Notes: generated from the letters alone by a model not told the origin. A stretch of DNA of 64,000 bases from Lysobacterales bacterium (GCA_016703225.1 JADJCM010000010.1:62001-126000); one strand, 5' to 3'; positions 1 through 11,768 are shown, counted from the stretch's first letter. A program made the numbers and translations.

Positions 1-1365
1 CACGAGTTGCTGGCGATCGGCTACCGCATGGTGCTGCACGATCTCTGCATTCCGGAGGGCAAGCTGCCCTTCCTCAAGGGCGGCGCGGCCGCACTCGCCG
101 CTGCGCGCGCAATCAGTCATGCCGCCGAATCGATGTTGCGCGGCTACCTGCTTTACTTGGTGCCAGCGCCAGGCATGTGGCGGGCCGCGCATGACGTATT
201 CCGGTTTGCCGATGCCATCGGCATCGCGGACAAGGTCTCGAGCGATCCGCTGCTCGGCAAGGCCGCGATCAGCCCGAAGCAGTGCTACGCGCACCTGCTG
301 CTGGCAGCGATCAGCAATCCCTATCGGCTGTCGCAGCGGGAGATGGCCGACGCACATGAAGTCATGCGACCCTGGGCCGCCTACTGCGACCTCTCGACCG
401 CCGGCGGTGCCAGCGATTTCGACGTCGCGCAGGACGAAGACCGCGGTCCCGGCTACACCCCCGAAGAGCGCCATGCTGCGGGCGCGCATCGCGTATCGTT
501 CTCGCCGGCGCGCGCGCAGGAATATCTGGAGCGCGAACTGTCGCTGGCTGGAACGATGGGCGGGCCGATCAGCTTCGGCCTCAAGGGCGGGACCAAGACC
601 TCGGTTTCACCGGATCTGGTCCGACGCCTGATGTCGGCCTGGAGACCGCAGTTCGACCGCAACCACTCGCGCCTGTCGGCCGGGCACGAACTGGAGACGC
701 TGATCGGACTGCATTCCATCCACTTCCATTTGAGCGGGCAACTCGACTTCGAGAACTTCGTGCGCGAACTGCGCGGTCCCGGCATCAGCCTGAGCGAACG
801 CGACAAGACCGCGTCCTGGGCGCAGGGCAGTGGTCATGAGTCGGCGCGGGCGCTGCCGACGCGCGCGCGCGTGCTTGACCAGGGCCTCGGCGGCTACCGC
901 CTGCAGTGGAGCACCGAGAGCGGCGCCAAGGCGCGCATCGGCGAACTGGTCGGCCTGGCAGTGCCCGACGACGAGGATGCAGCCGAGCGCGAATGGATGA
1001 TCGGCGTGATCCGTTGGCTGCGCTTTGGCCTGGACGGCCAGGTCGATGCGGGGGTCGAATTGCTCGCGCGTCAAGCCGAGCCGGCGGCGTTGCGCATCTC
1101 GGAGAGCGGCAGCAGTTTCAAAACTCCAGTGCGTGCGATCGAACTGGAGCCGCTGCATCCGGGCAACGGGAGCGGCAGTTTCCTGGCGCCGAGCATTGGC
1201 GAGCGCAGCTTTGCGCGCATCGAGGTGTCGATGCGCCCGGAGCGCTACGCCGAAACCCGCGAGCCGCGTGTACAGGTGATCGCCGACATCGACCTGCTCG
1301 AACATACCGGCGCTTACCTGCGGGTCGCGCAGCGGACGAAAACCCCGGAAAATAGCGTCGCATGA
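1..1365 (+). CDS. PilZ-like uncharacterised protein (5' partial)
   Basis: The reading frame is open from the first base of the window, so the gene starts upstream; about 454 residues are visible. The N-terminal two thirds is mostly helical, with a segment SPKQCYAHLLLAA near residue 95 that I associate with an uncharacterised proteobacterial family. The last ~150 residues (GGYRLQWS, then ARIGELVGL) resemble a beta-rich PilZ-type module, which would suggest cyclic-di-GMP sensing. I do not see a clear RxxxR motif, so this remains tentative. The stop overlaps the ispG start in an ATGA tetranucleotide, implying translational coupling. I infer nothing about isoprenoid synthesis from the coupling alone. 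Confidence 0.6.
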   Translation, partial: HELLAIGYRMVLHDLCIPEGKLPFLKGGAAALAAARAISHAAESMLRGYLLYLVPAPGMWRAAHDVFRFADAIGIADKVSSDPLLGKAAISPKQCYAHLLLAAISNPYRLSQREMADAHEVMRPWAAYCDLSTAGGASDFDVAQDEDRGPGYTPEERHAAGAHRVSFSPARAQEYLERELSLAGTMGGPISFGLKGGTKTSVSPDLVRRLMSAWRPQFDRNHSRLSAGHELETLIGLHSIHFHLSGQLDFENFVRELRGPGISLSERDKTASWAQGSGHESARALPTRARVLDQGLGGYRLQWSTESGAKARIGELVGLAVPDDEDAAEREWMIGVIRWLRFGLDGQVDAGVELLARQAEPAALRISESGSSFKTPVRAIELEPLHPGNGSGSFLAPSIGERSFARIEVSMRPERYAETREPRVQVIADIDLLEHTGAYLRVAQRTKTPENSVA

Positions 1366-2609
1366 ACGAGTCCATTCCGCATTCCGCGCCGCTTCCGCGC
1401 CGGCGCTCCGTACCCGTGCGCGTCGGAAGCGTGGTCGTCGGCGGCAACGCACCGGTCGTCGTGCAGTCAATGACCAACACCGACACCGCCAACATCAACG
1501 CGACCACGCAGCAGATCGGCGAACTGTGGCGTGCCGGTTCGGAGCTGGTGCGCGTCACCGTCAACAACGCTGAAGCCGCAGCCGCGGTGCCGCGCATCCG
1601 CGACCGTTTGGCGATGATGGGTGTCGCGGTGCCGATCGTCGGCGACTTCCACTACAACGGCCACCAGCTGCTGTCCGACGAACCGGCCTGCGCCGAGGCG
1701 CTGGCCAAGTTCCGCATCAATCCGGGCAACGTCGGCTTCGGGCGCAAGAAGGATGCGCAGTTCGCATCGATCGTCGAACTCGCCGCGCGCTTGGGCAAGG
1801 CGGTGCGCATCGGCGTCAACTGGGGTTCGCTCGATCAGGGCGTGCTGGCGCGGATGATGGACGAAAACGCCGCACGTGCCGAACCCTGGGACGCGACCAC
1901 GGTGATGCGCGAGGCGCTGATCGTGTCGGCGCTCGAATCCGCGGCGCAGGCCGAGGCGCTCGGTCTCGGGCGCGACCACATCGTGCTCAGCTGCAAGGTC
2001 AGCGGCGTGCAGGACCTGATCGCGGTCTATCGGTCGCTTGCGGCGCGCTGCGATCATGCGCTGCACCTCGGCCTGACCGAAGCCGGCATCGGCTCGAAGG
2101 GCATCGTCGCCTCCACCGCCGCGCTGGCGGTACTGCTGCAGGAAGGAATCGGCGACACCATCCGCATCTCGCTGACGCCAGAGCCGGGCGAATCGCGCAC
2201 GCGCGAAGTGATCGTCGCGCAGGAGCTGCTGCAGACCATGGGCCTGCGCGCGTTCACGCCGCTGGTCACCGCCTGCCCCGGTTGCGGTCGCACCACCAGC
2301 AGCTTCTTCCAGGAACTGGCCAAGACCGTGCAGGACCACGTGCGCGCGCGCATGCCGGAGTGGAAACTGCGCCACCCCGGCGTCGAAAACCTGACGCTGG
2401 CGGTGATGGGCTGCATCGTCAACGGCCCCGGCGAATCCAAGCATGCGCACATCGGCATCTCGCTGCCCGGCACCGGCGAAGCCCCCATCGCTCCGGTGTT
2501 CATCGACGGCGAGAAGGCGCATACCCTGCGCGGCGAACACATCGCCGAGGACTTCGTCGCCATCATCGAGGACTACGTCGTGACGCGGTTCCGTTCCTCG
2601 AACACCTAG
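1362..2609 (+). CDS. ispG: 4-hydroxy-3-methylbut-2-en-1-yl diphosphate synthase (flavodoxin)
   Basis: 415 residues. IspG (GcpE) reductively converts methylerythritol cyclodiphosphate to HMBPP in the non-mevalonate isoprenoid pathway, in the cytosol. Visible family motifs include PIVGDFHYNG, the INPGNVG segment, and the [4Fe-4S] ligands C305-x2-C308 (CPGCGRT) and C351 (MGCIVNGPGES), with E358 probably acting as the fourth ligand. The protein is about 40 residues longer than the E. coli form (372), which is typical of some proteobacterial orthologues. The ATG lies in a 4-base overlap with the preceding gene, so expression probably depends on that upstream gene's transcript. No terminator is evident in the 74 bases before the convergent neighbour. 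Confidence 0.97.
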   Translation: MNESIPHSAPLPRRRSVPVRVGSVVVGGNAPVVVQSMTNTDTANINATTQQIGELWRAGSELVRVTVNNAEAAAAVPRIRDRLAMMGVAVPIVGDFHYNGHQLLSDEPACAEALAKFRINPGNVGFGRKKDAQFASIVELAARLGKAVRIGVNWGSLDQGVLARMMDENAARAEPWDATTVMREALIVSALESAAQAEALGLGRDHIVLSCKVSGVQDLIAVYRSLAARCDHALHLGLTEAGIGSKGIVASTAALAVLLQEGIGDTIRISLTPEPGESRTREVIVAQELLQTMGLRAFTPLVTACPGCGRTTSSFFQELAKTVQDHVRARMPEWKLRHPGVENLTLAVMGCIVNGPGESKHAHIGISLPGTGEAPIAPVFIDGEKAHTLRGEHIAEDFVAIIEDYVVTRFRSSNT

Positions 2610-2683
2610 ATTCAGCGCGCATACTTCCGCGCGTCCTTCAGCAGCAGAAATCGCACAGCCGTAGACTTCAGTCGCCGTCGCAG

Positions 2684-4714
2684 TCACTCAAAGCCATTGC
2701 GGAACAGCGGACCCGAGCATTCGAAGATCTGCCGTGGCGAGTACATCACGTTGAACTGGGTGCCGTCGGGGATGCCGCCGGGCGAGTAGACGCTCCACTG
2801 GCCGCTCGGGTGCTGGTAGAGGTCGTAGTTGCGGTTGTCGCTGCTCCCGGTCCAGGGCGTGACCAGGACGATGGCGCAGGCGACATTGATGGCGGCGGCG
2901 TCAATGAACATCGAGGTGCCACCGAAGATGCTGGCGCCGCTGGCGTAGGCGCGAAACACCGACGGGCTCGGTTCCTGGGTGTAGACATTGAACGCGGCGC
3001 CGTTCGGCATCGAGAAACCGTCGCCGCTCTGCACGTACCAGTTGTTGTCGGCGTAGGTGTACACCCCGGTCGGGTGATTGTTGTAGACGCCGGCGCCGCC
3101 CGCCGGATTCCAGTTGTGGGTCACGAACACCATCGCGTTGGGATTGCCGTTGACGCTGCTGTCGTTGAGTTGGCTGGAAGCAGTGCTGCTCGACAGGGTG
3201 TGCAGGAAGCGGCCGCCGCCGGTGGCGGGCTCGAACAGGTTGAAGCCAGCGTTGGCTGGCATCGGTGTCAGTGGGTTCTCGGCGTACACCGACCAGGTCG
3301 CCGGTGCGCCGGACTGGAAGACTCCGAAAGGAGCGAGCAGTGAGCCGCCCGCGATCGAGTGGTTGGCCGTGGCCTGCAGTCGCGCGCTGGCGGCGCCAAT
3401 GATCGAGGGGTGGCTGAGGTCGAACCAGTTGTTGCCGCTCGGAATGGCGGGTGCCGCAGCGCGGAACCAGGCGTCGCCAAACTCGTAAGCGCCGATATCG
3501 ACCGCAATTTCCTTCACGCGGCGGAATCCGTCGGCGTCGAGGAATGGCAATGCCACGCCCGGGGCGAAGATCAGGGCGAAGCCGTCACCCGCATTGCGCG
3601 CAGGCGAATCGCTCGCGAGGTAGGGGCGCTCGCGCGAGATCAGCTTCGGGTCGGCAGTGATGGTGGAGGCGCCGGCCGGGGTGAAGCCGGTGCCGAAGCC
3701 GGCGTTGCCGTTCAGCAGGTTGAAGCCGTTGGTGACGCCGCTGGCCAGCGCCTGCTGGTACACCGCCTGCAGGCCGTAGCCGATCAGGTTGTTGAACACA
3801 TAGCCGCCGATCGCTTGCGTGGTCAGCGGCGTCGAGAACGGACGCACGCCGAGATAGGCGCCGAGCGAGAGATCGGTCAGCGTGTTGTTGACCAGGTAGG
3901 CGGACATCGCGCCTTCGCCGCCGAAAGCGCAGATGCCGGTGCCGACCCGATGTGCCGAGGGCGTGACCACGTTGCTGAAGGCGCGCATCGTCAGCACGGA
4001 AGTCGCTGTGGCGCCGGAACCGATCACGCCGCAGAGCGCGCCGTAGGTAAACGAGCCGAACACGCGGTTGCCGACGAGGTCAAGGTCGAGCTTGGCGGAC
4101 TGGGTTACCAAGCCGAGGACGCCATAGGCCGAGGTGCTGTCATCGGGCACCTCGAAGTGGTTGAAGCGGACATCCGCTTCCAGTGTGCCGACGGAACTGC
4201 CGATGAAGAGCGGGTTCGCGGTGCCGCCGCGGCGGCGATAGTGATTGTTCTCGAAGCGCAGGCTGTAGCTGCCGCTGCCGGCCTGCTGGAACTCGAAGTT
4301 GGCATTGCCGCTGGTGTCTTCGATATCGACCCGGCGCACATCGACGCTGACCGCCGCCGCCGTGACCGAGTGCAGCGTCACGCCGCCATTGCGCAGGCGG
4401 ATGCCATCGATGACGATACTGGTGGCGCTGCCCATCACGCTCTGGATGCCGACGCCGCTGGGAAACAGCGGGTGGTAGCCGCTGGCAGCGACCAGGGTGA
4501 TCGAGCGCGGCAGGTACAAGTCCCCGCCGCTGCCATTGCCGCCGATGCTGGCCGGGTTGTCGGCGGCGATCTCGACGGTGAAGTTCGCCGGTTGCGCATC
4601 GACGCAGGCCTGCAGCGTGCCGTTGCAGGGCGCACTGGCTGCGGGCCAGATCACGCCCTGGGCGTTGCAGGAGAGGGCGGCAACGAGGCCCAGCAGGAAG
4701 ATCAGAGCACGCAT
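2684..4714 (-). CDS. Secreted beta-helix protein with tandem C-terminal repeats
   Basis: 676 residues. A signal peptide is visible (MRALIFLLGLVAALSCNAQG). Residues ~30-410 look like a right-handed parallel beta-helix: short repeats rich in N, G and V, with rung-like RFNHFEV and RFENNHY segments, similar to choice-of-anchor or pectate-lyase-like surface proteins. The C-terminal ~230 residues hold two related ~110-residue repeats; the first contains FVTHNWNPAG, a YNNHP-type segment and NGAAFNVY, and the second contains VLVTPWTG, LYQHPSG and GTQFNVMY. The protein ends in LFRNGFE, nearly identical to the tail of the metalloprotease ending at 33297. A Shine-Dalgarno GAGG lies about 7 bases before the ATG. 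Function is unknown; an extracellular or cell-surface location is likely. Confidence 0.75.
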   Translation of the reverse strand: MRALIFLLGLVAALSCNAQGVIWPAASAPCNGTLQACVDAQPANFTVEIAADNPASIGGNGSGGDLYLPRSITLVAASGYHPLFPSGVGIQSVMGSATSIVIDGIRLRNGGVTLHSVTAAAVSVDVRRVDIEDTSGNANFEFQQAGSGSYSLRFENNHYRRRGGTANPLFIGSSVGTLEADVRFNHFEVPDDSTSAYGVLGLVTQSAKLDLDLVGNRVFGSFTYGALCGVIGSGATATSVLTMRAFSNVVTPSAHRVGTGICAFGGEGAMSAYLVNNTLTDLSLGAYLGVRPFSTPLTTQAIGGYVFNNLIGYGLQAVYQQALASGVTNGFNLLNGNAGFGTGFTPAGASTITADPKLISRERPYLASDSPARNAGDGFALIFAPGVALPFLDADGFRRVKEIAVDIGAYEFGDAWFRAAAPAIPSGNNWFDLSHPSIIGAASARLQATANHSIAGGSLLAPFGVFQSGAPATWSVYAENPLTPMPANAGFNLFEPATGGGRFLHTLSSSTASSQLNDSSVNGNPNAMVFVTHNWNPAGGAGVYNNHPTGVYTYADNNWYVQSGDGFSMPNGAAFNVYTQEPSPSVFRAYASGASIFGGTSMFIDAAAINVACAIVLVTPWTGSSDNRNYDLYQHPSGQWSVYSPGGIPDGTQFNVMYSPRQIFECSGPLFRNGFE

Positions 4715-4767
4715 GGCACACCTCGCAAAATTGTGAGGGAATGATACGCGCAGTCGCGATGTGCCGC

Positions 4768-5685
4768 TCAGGTCGCCGGTTCCACCGACTTGAGTGGCTC
4801 GCGCGTGGCGTGGCGGCGTGCGAGTTGCGCCTCGCGGTGCGCGATGTAGGCGCTGGAAACCAGAATGATCGCGGCACCGATCAGCGTCCAGCGGTCGACG
4901 CGTTCATCGAACAGCAGCCAGCCGGCGATCGCGACCACCGGCAGCTGCGTGAAGCTGATCGGGGTCAGTGCCGAGACGTCGCCGAGCTTGAGCGCGCGCG
5001 TCCACAGCATGTGCCCGCCGGTACCGAAGAACCCGGCGGCGATCACCCATAGCCAGGCGATGCCGACCGGCCACTGCCAGACCCACAGCGCCGGCAACAG
5101 CGACATCGGCACCCAGATCAGGGTGGTGAAGAAGACGATACGGTCCGCCGGTTCGAGTGCGGAAAGCTGCTTGATCTGGATCGAGACCAGGCCGGTCAGG
5201 AATGCAGAGGCGACCGCGACCAGCATGCCCAGGCTGAAGTCCGCCGAGCCCGGTCGCGTGATTACCAGAACCCCGACGAAACCGATCGCGACCGCGCTCC
5301 AGCGCCGCGCGTGCACGCGCTCGCCGAGGAACAGTACCGCGGCGATGACGACGAAGATCGGCGACGAGTACGATAGCGCCACCGCCTGCGCCAGTGGCAG
5401 GTGCCCGATCGCCCAGAAGCCGCAGAACATGCCGATCACGCCGATCAGGCAGCGCAGCAGGTAACGCGGCAGGTGCTGCGTGCGCAGCAGACCCGGACCG
5501 TGGCGGTAGAGCAGCGGCAGCGTCGCGACCAGGCCGAAGAAGTTGCGAAAGAACGCCACCTCGAAGGTATGCAGCGTGTGCGAAGCGAGGCGGATCGCGA
5601 CCGCCATCAGCGCGAACAGCACGGCGCTGCAGAGCATCAGCAGGGCGGCAGTCAGGTGCGGATTGCGGCGCGGTGGGGGCGACAT
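4768..5685 (-). CDS. EamA-family (DMT superfamily) transporter
   Basis: 305 residues with ten predicted membrane segments arranged as two EamA halves (residues ~10-145 and ~155-285), the classic drug/metabolite transporter duplication. The second segment carries the RNFFGL-type motif that follows TM2 in many RarD/YdcZ-like carriers. The inner-membrane location is clear; the substrate is not. The gene stands alone on the minus strand and is divergent from the lipoprotein gene at 5797. A TAGACT hexamer lies 9 bases before the ATG, consistent with a very short leader. Amino-acid or nucleotide-precursor export are typical roles for the family, but nothing here decides between them. Confidence 0.88.
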   Translation of the reverse strand: MSPPPRRNPHLTAALLMLCSAVLFALMAVAIRLASHTLHTFEVAFFRNFFGLVATLPLLYRHGPGLLRTQHLPRYLLRCLIGVIGMFCGFWAIGHLPLAQAVALSYSSPIFVVIAAVLFLGERVHARRWSAVAIGFVGVLVITRPGSADFSLGMLVAVASAFLTGLVSIQIKQLSALEPADRIVFFTTLIWVPMSLLPALWVWQWPVGIAWLWVIAAGFFGTGGHMLWTRALKLGDVSALTPISFTQLPVVAIAGWLLFDERVDRWTLIGAAIILVSSAYIAHREAQLARRHATREPLKSVEPAT

Positions 5686-5796
5686 GGACGGCCCAGTCTA
5701 TCTGTGCCACGCGGCGCGACCGCATCAAGGCCGGCATGCCCGGGATTTGCCCGCTGCCCGGTTACGGCGCCATTCAACTGTGCGACGCTTCGCATC

Positions 5797-6222
5797 ATGA
5801 CGATCGCGAAGAGAACGCAAGGCCTGTTGCTCCTGTTCTTGTTGTTCGGTGGCGGCTGCGCGCGTGCACCGGACGAACAGAAGTTGCGCGACACCATCGC
5901 GGCGATGGAGTCGGCACTCGAATCCGACGAAGCGGGCGAATTCATGGAACACGTCGCCGAAGATTTTATCGGCCAGCAAGCCGGCGTCGATCAGCGCCAG
6001 TTGCGCGCATTGCTGGTTGCACAGACCCTGCGTCACGAGAACATCGCGGTACTGCCTGGTCCGCTGGAAGTGAAGCTGTTCAAGGGCCGCGCCACCGTGA
6101 AGTTCCGCGCGCTGGCCACCGGCGGCCGCTGGTTGCCGGACAGCGGCCGCCAGTTCGACATCGAATCGCACTGGCGCATCGAAGACGGCGGTTGGGTGTG
6201 CTTCCGCGCCGATTGGCGGTGA
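5797..6222 (+). CDS. Putative small lipoprotein, NTF2/SnoaL-like
   Basis: 141 residues from the ATG at 5797. I chose this start because the hydrophobic segment LLLLFLLFGGGC begins a few residues later and ends in a cysteine typical of a lipoprotein signal; the frame is open further upstream but has no membrane signal there. The lipobox (G-G-G-C) is not canonical at -3, so lipidation is probable rather than certain. After residue 25 the alternating helix/strand pattern (helical QKLRDTIAAMESALE, then FMEHVAEDFIG and a strand-rich end) resembles small NTF2-like folds. It is a single-gene unit, followed by a palindromic repeat at 6231. No specific function is assigned. Confidence 0.7.
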   Translation: MTIAKRTQGLLLLFLLFGGGCARAPDEQKLRDTIAAMESALESDEAGEFMEHVAEDFIGQQAGVDQRQLRALLVAQTLRHENIAVLPGPLEVKLFKGRATVKFRALATGGRWLPDSGRQFDIESHWRIEDGGWVCFRADWR

Positions 6223-6230
6223 CGCCACCC

Positions 6231-6253
6231 TGTAGGAGGGCCACTCGTGGCCC
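6231..6253. repeat. REP-like palindrome (single half)
   Basis: TGTAGGAG is followed by a GGGCCAC/GTGGCCC hairpin with a 2-base loop. It shares the GTAGGAG leader with the inverted pair at 24550 and is the type of extragenic palindrome common in Xanthomonadales genomes. There is no T-tract, so it is unlikely to be a simple intrinsic terminator. Confidence 0.55.
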
Positions 6254-6291
6254 GAATGCTCTTGGGCGGGGGTACCAGGGGCCAAGAGAAA

Positions 6292-6975
6292 TCACCCCCC
6301 AACCTTGCCCCCACCGCGCGTGTACGCCAGCCACATCCACTCGATCAGCGCGACCGTGGCGACCATCAGCAACGCGACCCCGTAGGCGAACAGCAACGCC
6401 TGCCACTTGGCCGCGGCCACCATCGGCGCGGCGCCGTTGCGCCAGGCGTAACGCACCAGTTCGCGTGGCGTGGTTTCGGTACGCGGTCCCTTGCTCGCGA
6501 GCCAGTCGCGCAACAGGCCCGGCGTGTTCGTCCAGTACTGCTCGGCGCGTTGCCAAAGCGCATTGGCTGCGACCTTGTCGCGGCTGCGTTTGAGCAGTTC
6601 CGGTGCCCACTGCGCGAGCAGGCGTTCGGCGTCGGCGAGCGAGAGCTTTTGGTCGGGCGAGCTGACGCCAAGGGGTTTGCCGACTTCGAGCGCGACGCCC
6701 AGCACGAGCTCCTGCGAGCCTTCCTCGACCGCGCGCGCCAGTGCGTGGATGGTCCCGGTCTGCAGGCCGGTGACCAGTACTGCGATCAGCAGCACGACGA
6801 AGCCGCAGACGCGAAACAGCGCGGCCAGCCAGCGCGGCCCGCGTTCGCCATGCTCGTTCCAGCCGAGCGCGCGCCCGAGCCGATACAGCAGCCAGGTACC
6901 GAGCACAACCGCGCCGGCGCCGAGCAGCGCGTGCAGGGTGAAAGTCGCGCCGTAGCGCAGCACGAGATCCAGCAT
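6292..6975 (-). CDS. Uncharacterised membrane protein
   Basis: 227 residues. Predicted membrane helices lie at about 8-32, 48-70 and 188-212, with a soluble central part (~75-185) rich in charged and alanine residues (LADAERLLAQWAPELLKRSRDK). I do not recognise the family. The gene follows the membrane-anchored protein at 6982 by only 6 bases and is probably co-transcribed with it. The C-terminus ends in glycine-rich GGGKVGG. A structural or accessory envelope role is possible but unsupported. Confidence 0.6.
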   Translation of the reverse strand: MLDLVLRYGATFTLHALLGAGAVVLGTWLLYRLGRALGWNEHGERGPRWLAALFRVCGFVVLLIAVLVTGLQTGTIHALARAVEEGSQELVLGVALEVGKPLGVSSPDQKLSLADAERLLAQWAPELLKRSRDKVAANALWQRAEQYWTNTPGLLRDWLASKGPRTETTPRELVRYAWRNGAAPMVAAAKWQALLFAYGVALLMVATVALIEWMWLAYTRGGGKVGG

Positions 6976-6981
6976 CCGGCT

Positions 6982-7584
6982 TCAGTCCTTGATCGAAATG
7001 GATTCAACGTACATCAGTTCGCAGGCGCCGTTGCCGCCATCGTCGCGGCTGAGCGAACTGCGCCAGCGCCAGCCGTCGTCGCGCGTTGCTTCAACGAGCA
7101 CACCTTTCGCCGCCACGATCTGCCCCGGGCGCAGCGCCGCGATCTGGCGTTCGACGACGCTGTTCGCGGGGATGACATGGATGTTCGCCGCCGAGCGCGT
7201 GATTTCCGCCTCGGGGATCGGCGGCGCATCGCGCCACCGCCAGGTCAGGAAACGCACCGACTGCTGCAGCCCGAGTTGCTCGATCACTGCGGTGTCGGAC
7301 ATCCGCCCCCAGCCGATGCCCAGATCCAGCGGTGACAGCGCCGACTCTTCATCGAAGCGATAGCGCGACACCAGCAGCACCCGCGCTTCGAACTCGAACG
7401 TGGCCAGCGGCGTCAACGTGAACGCATCGCGCAGCAACGGCTGCGCTCGGTCCAGCTCGCGTTGCAGCGGTTCGCTCGCCACCAGCACCCCCGCCGGTCG
7501 CGGCAATGCCCGGTGCGTCCACGCATCCCAGCCCTGGACCAGCGCCAACACCCCGATGGCCACCCACAGCACGCGTCGCGACAT
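6982..7584 (-). CDS. Uncharacterised membrane-anchored protein
   Basis: 200 residues from the ATG at 7584, which begins MSRRVLWVAIGVLALVQGW, a single N-terminal membrane anchor or uncleaved signal. An upstream in-frame start would add ten residues before the anchor and is less likely. The remainder is predicted periplasmic and beta-rich, with a late GQIVAAKGVLVEAT segment. A CAGAAT hexamer sits 7 bases before the ATG, so the transcript may have almost no leader. It is followed after 6 bases by another membrane protein gene, forming a two-gene unit. The family is not recognised. Confidence 0.6.
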   Translation of the reverse strand: MSRRVLWVAIGVLALVQGWDAWTHRALPRPAGVLVASEPLQRELDRAQPLLRDAFTLTPLATFEFEARVLLVSRYRFDEESALSPLDLGIGWGRMSDTAVIEQLGLQQSVRFLTWRWRDAPPIPEAEITRSAANIHVIPANSVVERQIAALRPGQIVAAKGVLVEATRDDGWRWRSSLSRDDGGNGACELMYVESISIKD

Positions 7585-7612
7585 GAGCGCGATTCTGCCA
7601 GACGCGTCCAGC

Positions 7613-7637
7613 AAAAAGGCCGCCTCGCGGCGGCCTT
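7613..7637 (-). terminator. Intrinsic terminator after the Sel1-like gene
   Basis: On the minus strand a GGCCGCC stem with a short loop is followed by five T residues. It lies just downstream of the gene ending at 7666 and is almost identical to the terminator at 8616. Confidence 0.85.
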
Positions 7638-7665
7638 GAAGAATTGCGTGGGGAATCGTCCCGGC

Positions 7666-8547
7666 TCAGTTTTCTGCGAGTTTCAGTCGCGGTCCGGCCC
7701 GGAATGTGAAGTCCTGGAAGAGATAGCGGGTCTGGTCCGATGGTGTTGAACAGTGCACACGCTGGGCCAGCGCTCGCAATTCGCGTTCGTGCATGGATTC
7801 GGGCGCGGAGTCGAGCGCCACCACTTCTGCGGCGCCACCGCCGGGCTTGATCGCGACCAGGAACTCGACCAGGCCCGTGGTCTCGGTGCGCGCGGTGACC
7901 CAGCTGCCGTTCATCGGGCGCAGGAACTCGCATTGGTCAGCTCCCACGGCCCAATCCACGTGACGCGGTTCCGGGTGCGCCCGGTTGGCTTCGAAGGCCG
8001 GACCGTGGGTCTCGAGCAGCGCGATGGTGCGCTCACGGATGCCGGCTTCTTGTCCTCGATCGAGTCGCGCGTAGGCATCCTTGAGCAGGGCCGCGACCAG
8101 TTGATCGTCCGGTCCGGCCGTCTTGGTGTCTTCTCGGCGGTAGTACGAGAACACCTGCGCCCAGGCCATGGCCTCGAGCGGGTTTCCAGAATCGGCATGG
8201 GCGAGCGAGAGCTTGTAGGCGGCGGTGACGCGTCCACGTTCAAACGCTTGGGTCAGCCAGGTGATCGAGCGCTCCAAATCATAGGGCGCAACCGCTGCGC
8301 CCTTGCGCCTGGACTGGCGCTGCAGGGAACCGAGGTCATACATCGCGTACGAATTGCCGCCCTCCGCGGCGGCCAGGATTCGCGCGGCGGCGGCGCGCGT
8401 GGCGTCGTTGTCCTCGGCATGGATGGTCAGCGCCAGGTCCTCGGGGGACACGGCAGCAGGCGGGACGGAGCCGGTGGCGCCGACCGCGGCCGCAAAGGCC
8501 AACGCGAAGCTCGACAGCAGCAGGGGCCGGAAGCGGGATTGACGCAT
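7666..8547 (-). CDS. Sel1-like repeat exported protein
   Basis: 293 residues from the ATG at 8547, preceded by AAAAGGA with a 7-base spacing; this start is preferred to the TTG two codons upstream. A signal peptide is visible (RPLLLSSFALAFAAAVGATG). Residues ~50-150 contain Sel1/TPR-like helical pairs (SYAMYDLGSLQRQS, WLTQAFERGRVTAAYKLSLAH). The C-terminal ~100 residues (VEFLVAIKPGGGAAEVV, then CSTPSDQ) resemble a TonB C-terminal-like fold, but that is only an impression. It is probably periplasmic. It is monocistronic, with a strong terminator at 7613. The function is unknown. Confidence 0.7.
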   Translation of the reverse strand: MRQSRFRPLLLSSFALAFAAAVGATGSVPPAAVSPEDLALTIHAEDNDATRAAAARILAAAEGGNSYAMYDLGSLQRQSRRKGAAVAPYDLERSITWLTQAFERGRVTAAYKLSLAHADSGNPLEAMAWAQVFSYYRREDTKTAGPDDQLVAALLKDAYARLDRGQEAGIRERTIALLETHGPAFEANRAHPEPRHVDWAVGADQCEFLRPMNGSWVTARTETTGLVEFLVAIKPGGGAAEVVALDSAPESMHERELRALAQRVHCSTPSDQTRYLFQDFTFRAGPRLKLAEN

Positions 8548-8615
8548 CGACAATTCCTTTTGGGTTGGGCAGGGTGGTTTGCGTCACGCATTGTAACCAA
8601 GATCGCTCCTCCAGC

Positions 8616-8640
8616 AAAAAGGCCGCCTTGCGGCGGCCTT
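8616..8640 (-). terminator. Intrinsic terminator of acnA
   Basis: A GC-rich stem (AAGGCCGCCG / CGGCGGCC) is followed by a T5 run on the minus strand, about 25 bases after the acnA stop codon. Confidence 0.88.
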
Positions 8641-8663
8641 CCTGTGGTCTCGGACGGGGCGGC

Positions 8664-11339
<2,676 letters not shown>

Positions 11340-11486
11340 GATGTTTCCTTTGCGGAACAGAAAGTTGCGGGGGAGGGCGTCGAGATGTTCCAACGCTGAA
11401 AGCGCGCAATTATCGCGCAGAAGCCGGCCGCGAGCCAAACGCTGGCGTACGGGGCTAGTGTCCGTTGTTGCGAGCCTGCATCCGCC

Positions 11487-11768
11487 TCAGGCTGCCTTGA
11501 CGAGACGGAGCCGGACCTGCAACCCGGCCGCCGCCGCCATGTCGACCAAGGACTCAATGCTGAAGAGATGGATCTTGCCGCGTACCAGGTCGGAAATCCG
11601 CGGTTGGGTCACCCCCAGCAACGCCGCCGCCTTGGCCTGCGTCAATCCACTCGCTTCGATATGCCTGGCCAGCGCGATCATCAACGACGAACGCAGCTTC
11701 ATGCTCTCGGCTTCGCCCGTGGAATCCTCGATCGCGTCCCAGACGCTGGTGAAGCGTTGCTTTTTCAT
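11487..11768 (-). CDS. XRE-family antitoxin (HigA-like)
   Basis: 93 residues. The C-terminal part is a helix-turn-helix of the XRE type (SGLTQAKAAALLGVTQPRISDLVRGK). The ATG at 11768 overlaps the stop of the upstream toxin gene in an ATGA tetranucleotide. In this family the antitoxin binds the toxin and the operon promoter. The toxin-first order is the usual HigBA arrangement. Start chosen by the overlap and family length. Confidence 0.85.
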   Translation of the reverse strand: MKKQRFTSVWDAIEDSTGEAESMKLRSSLMIALARHIEASGLTQAKAAALLGVTQPRISDLVRGKIHLFSIESLVDMAAAAGLQVRLRLVKAA

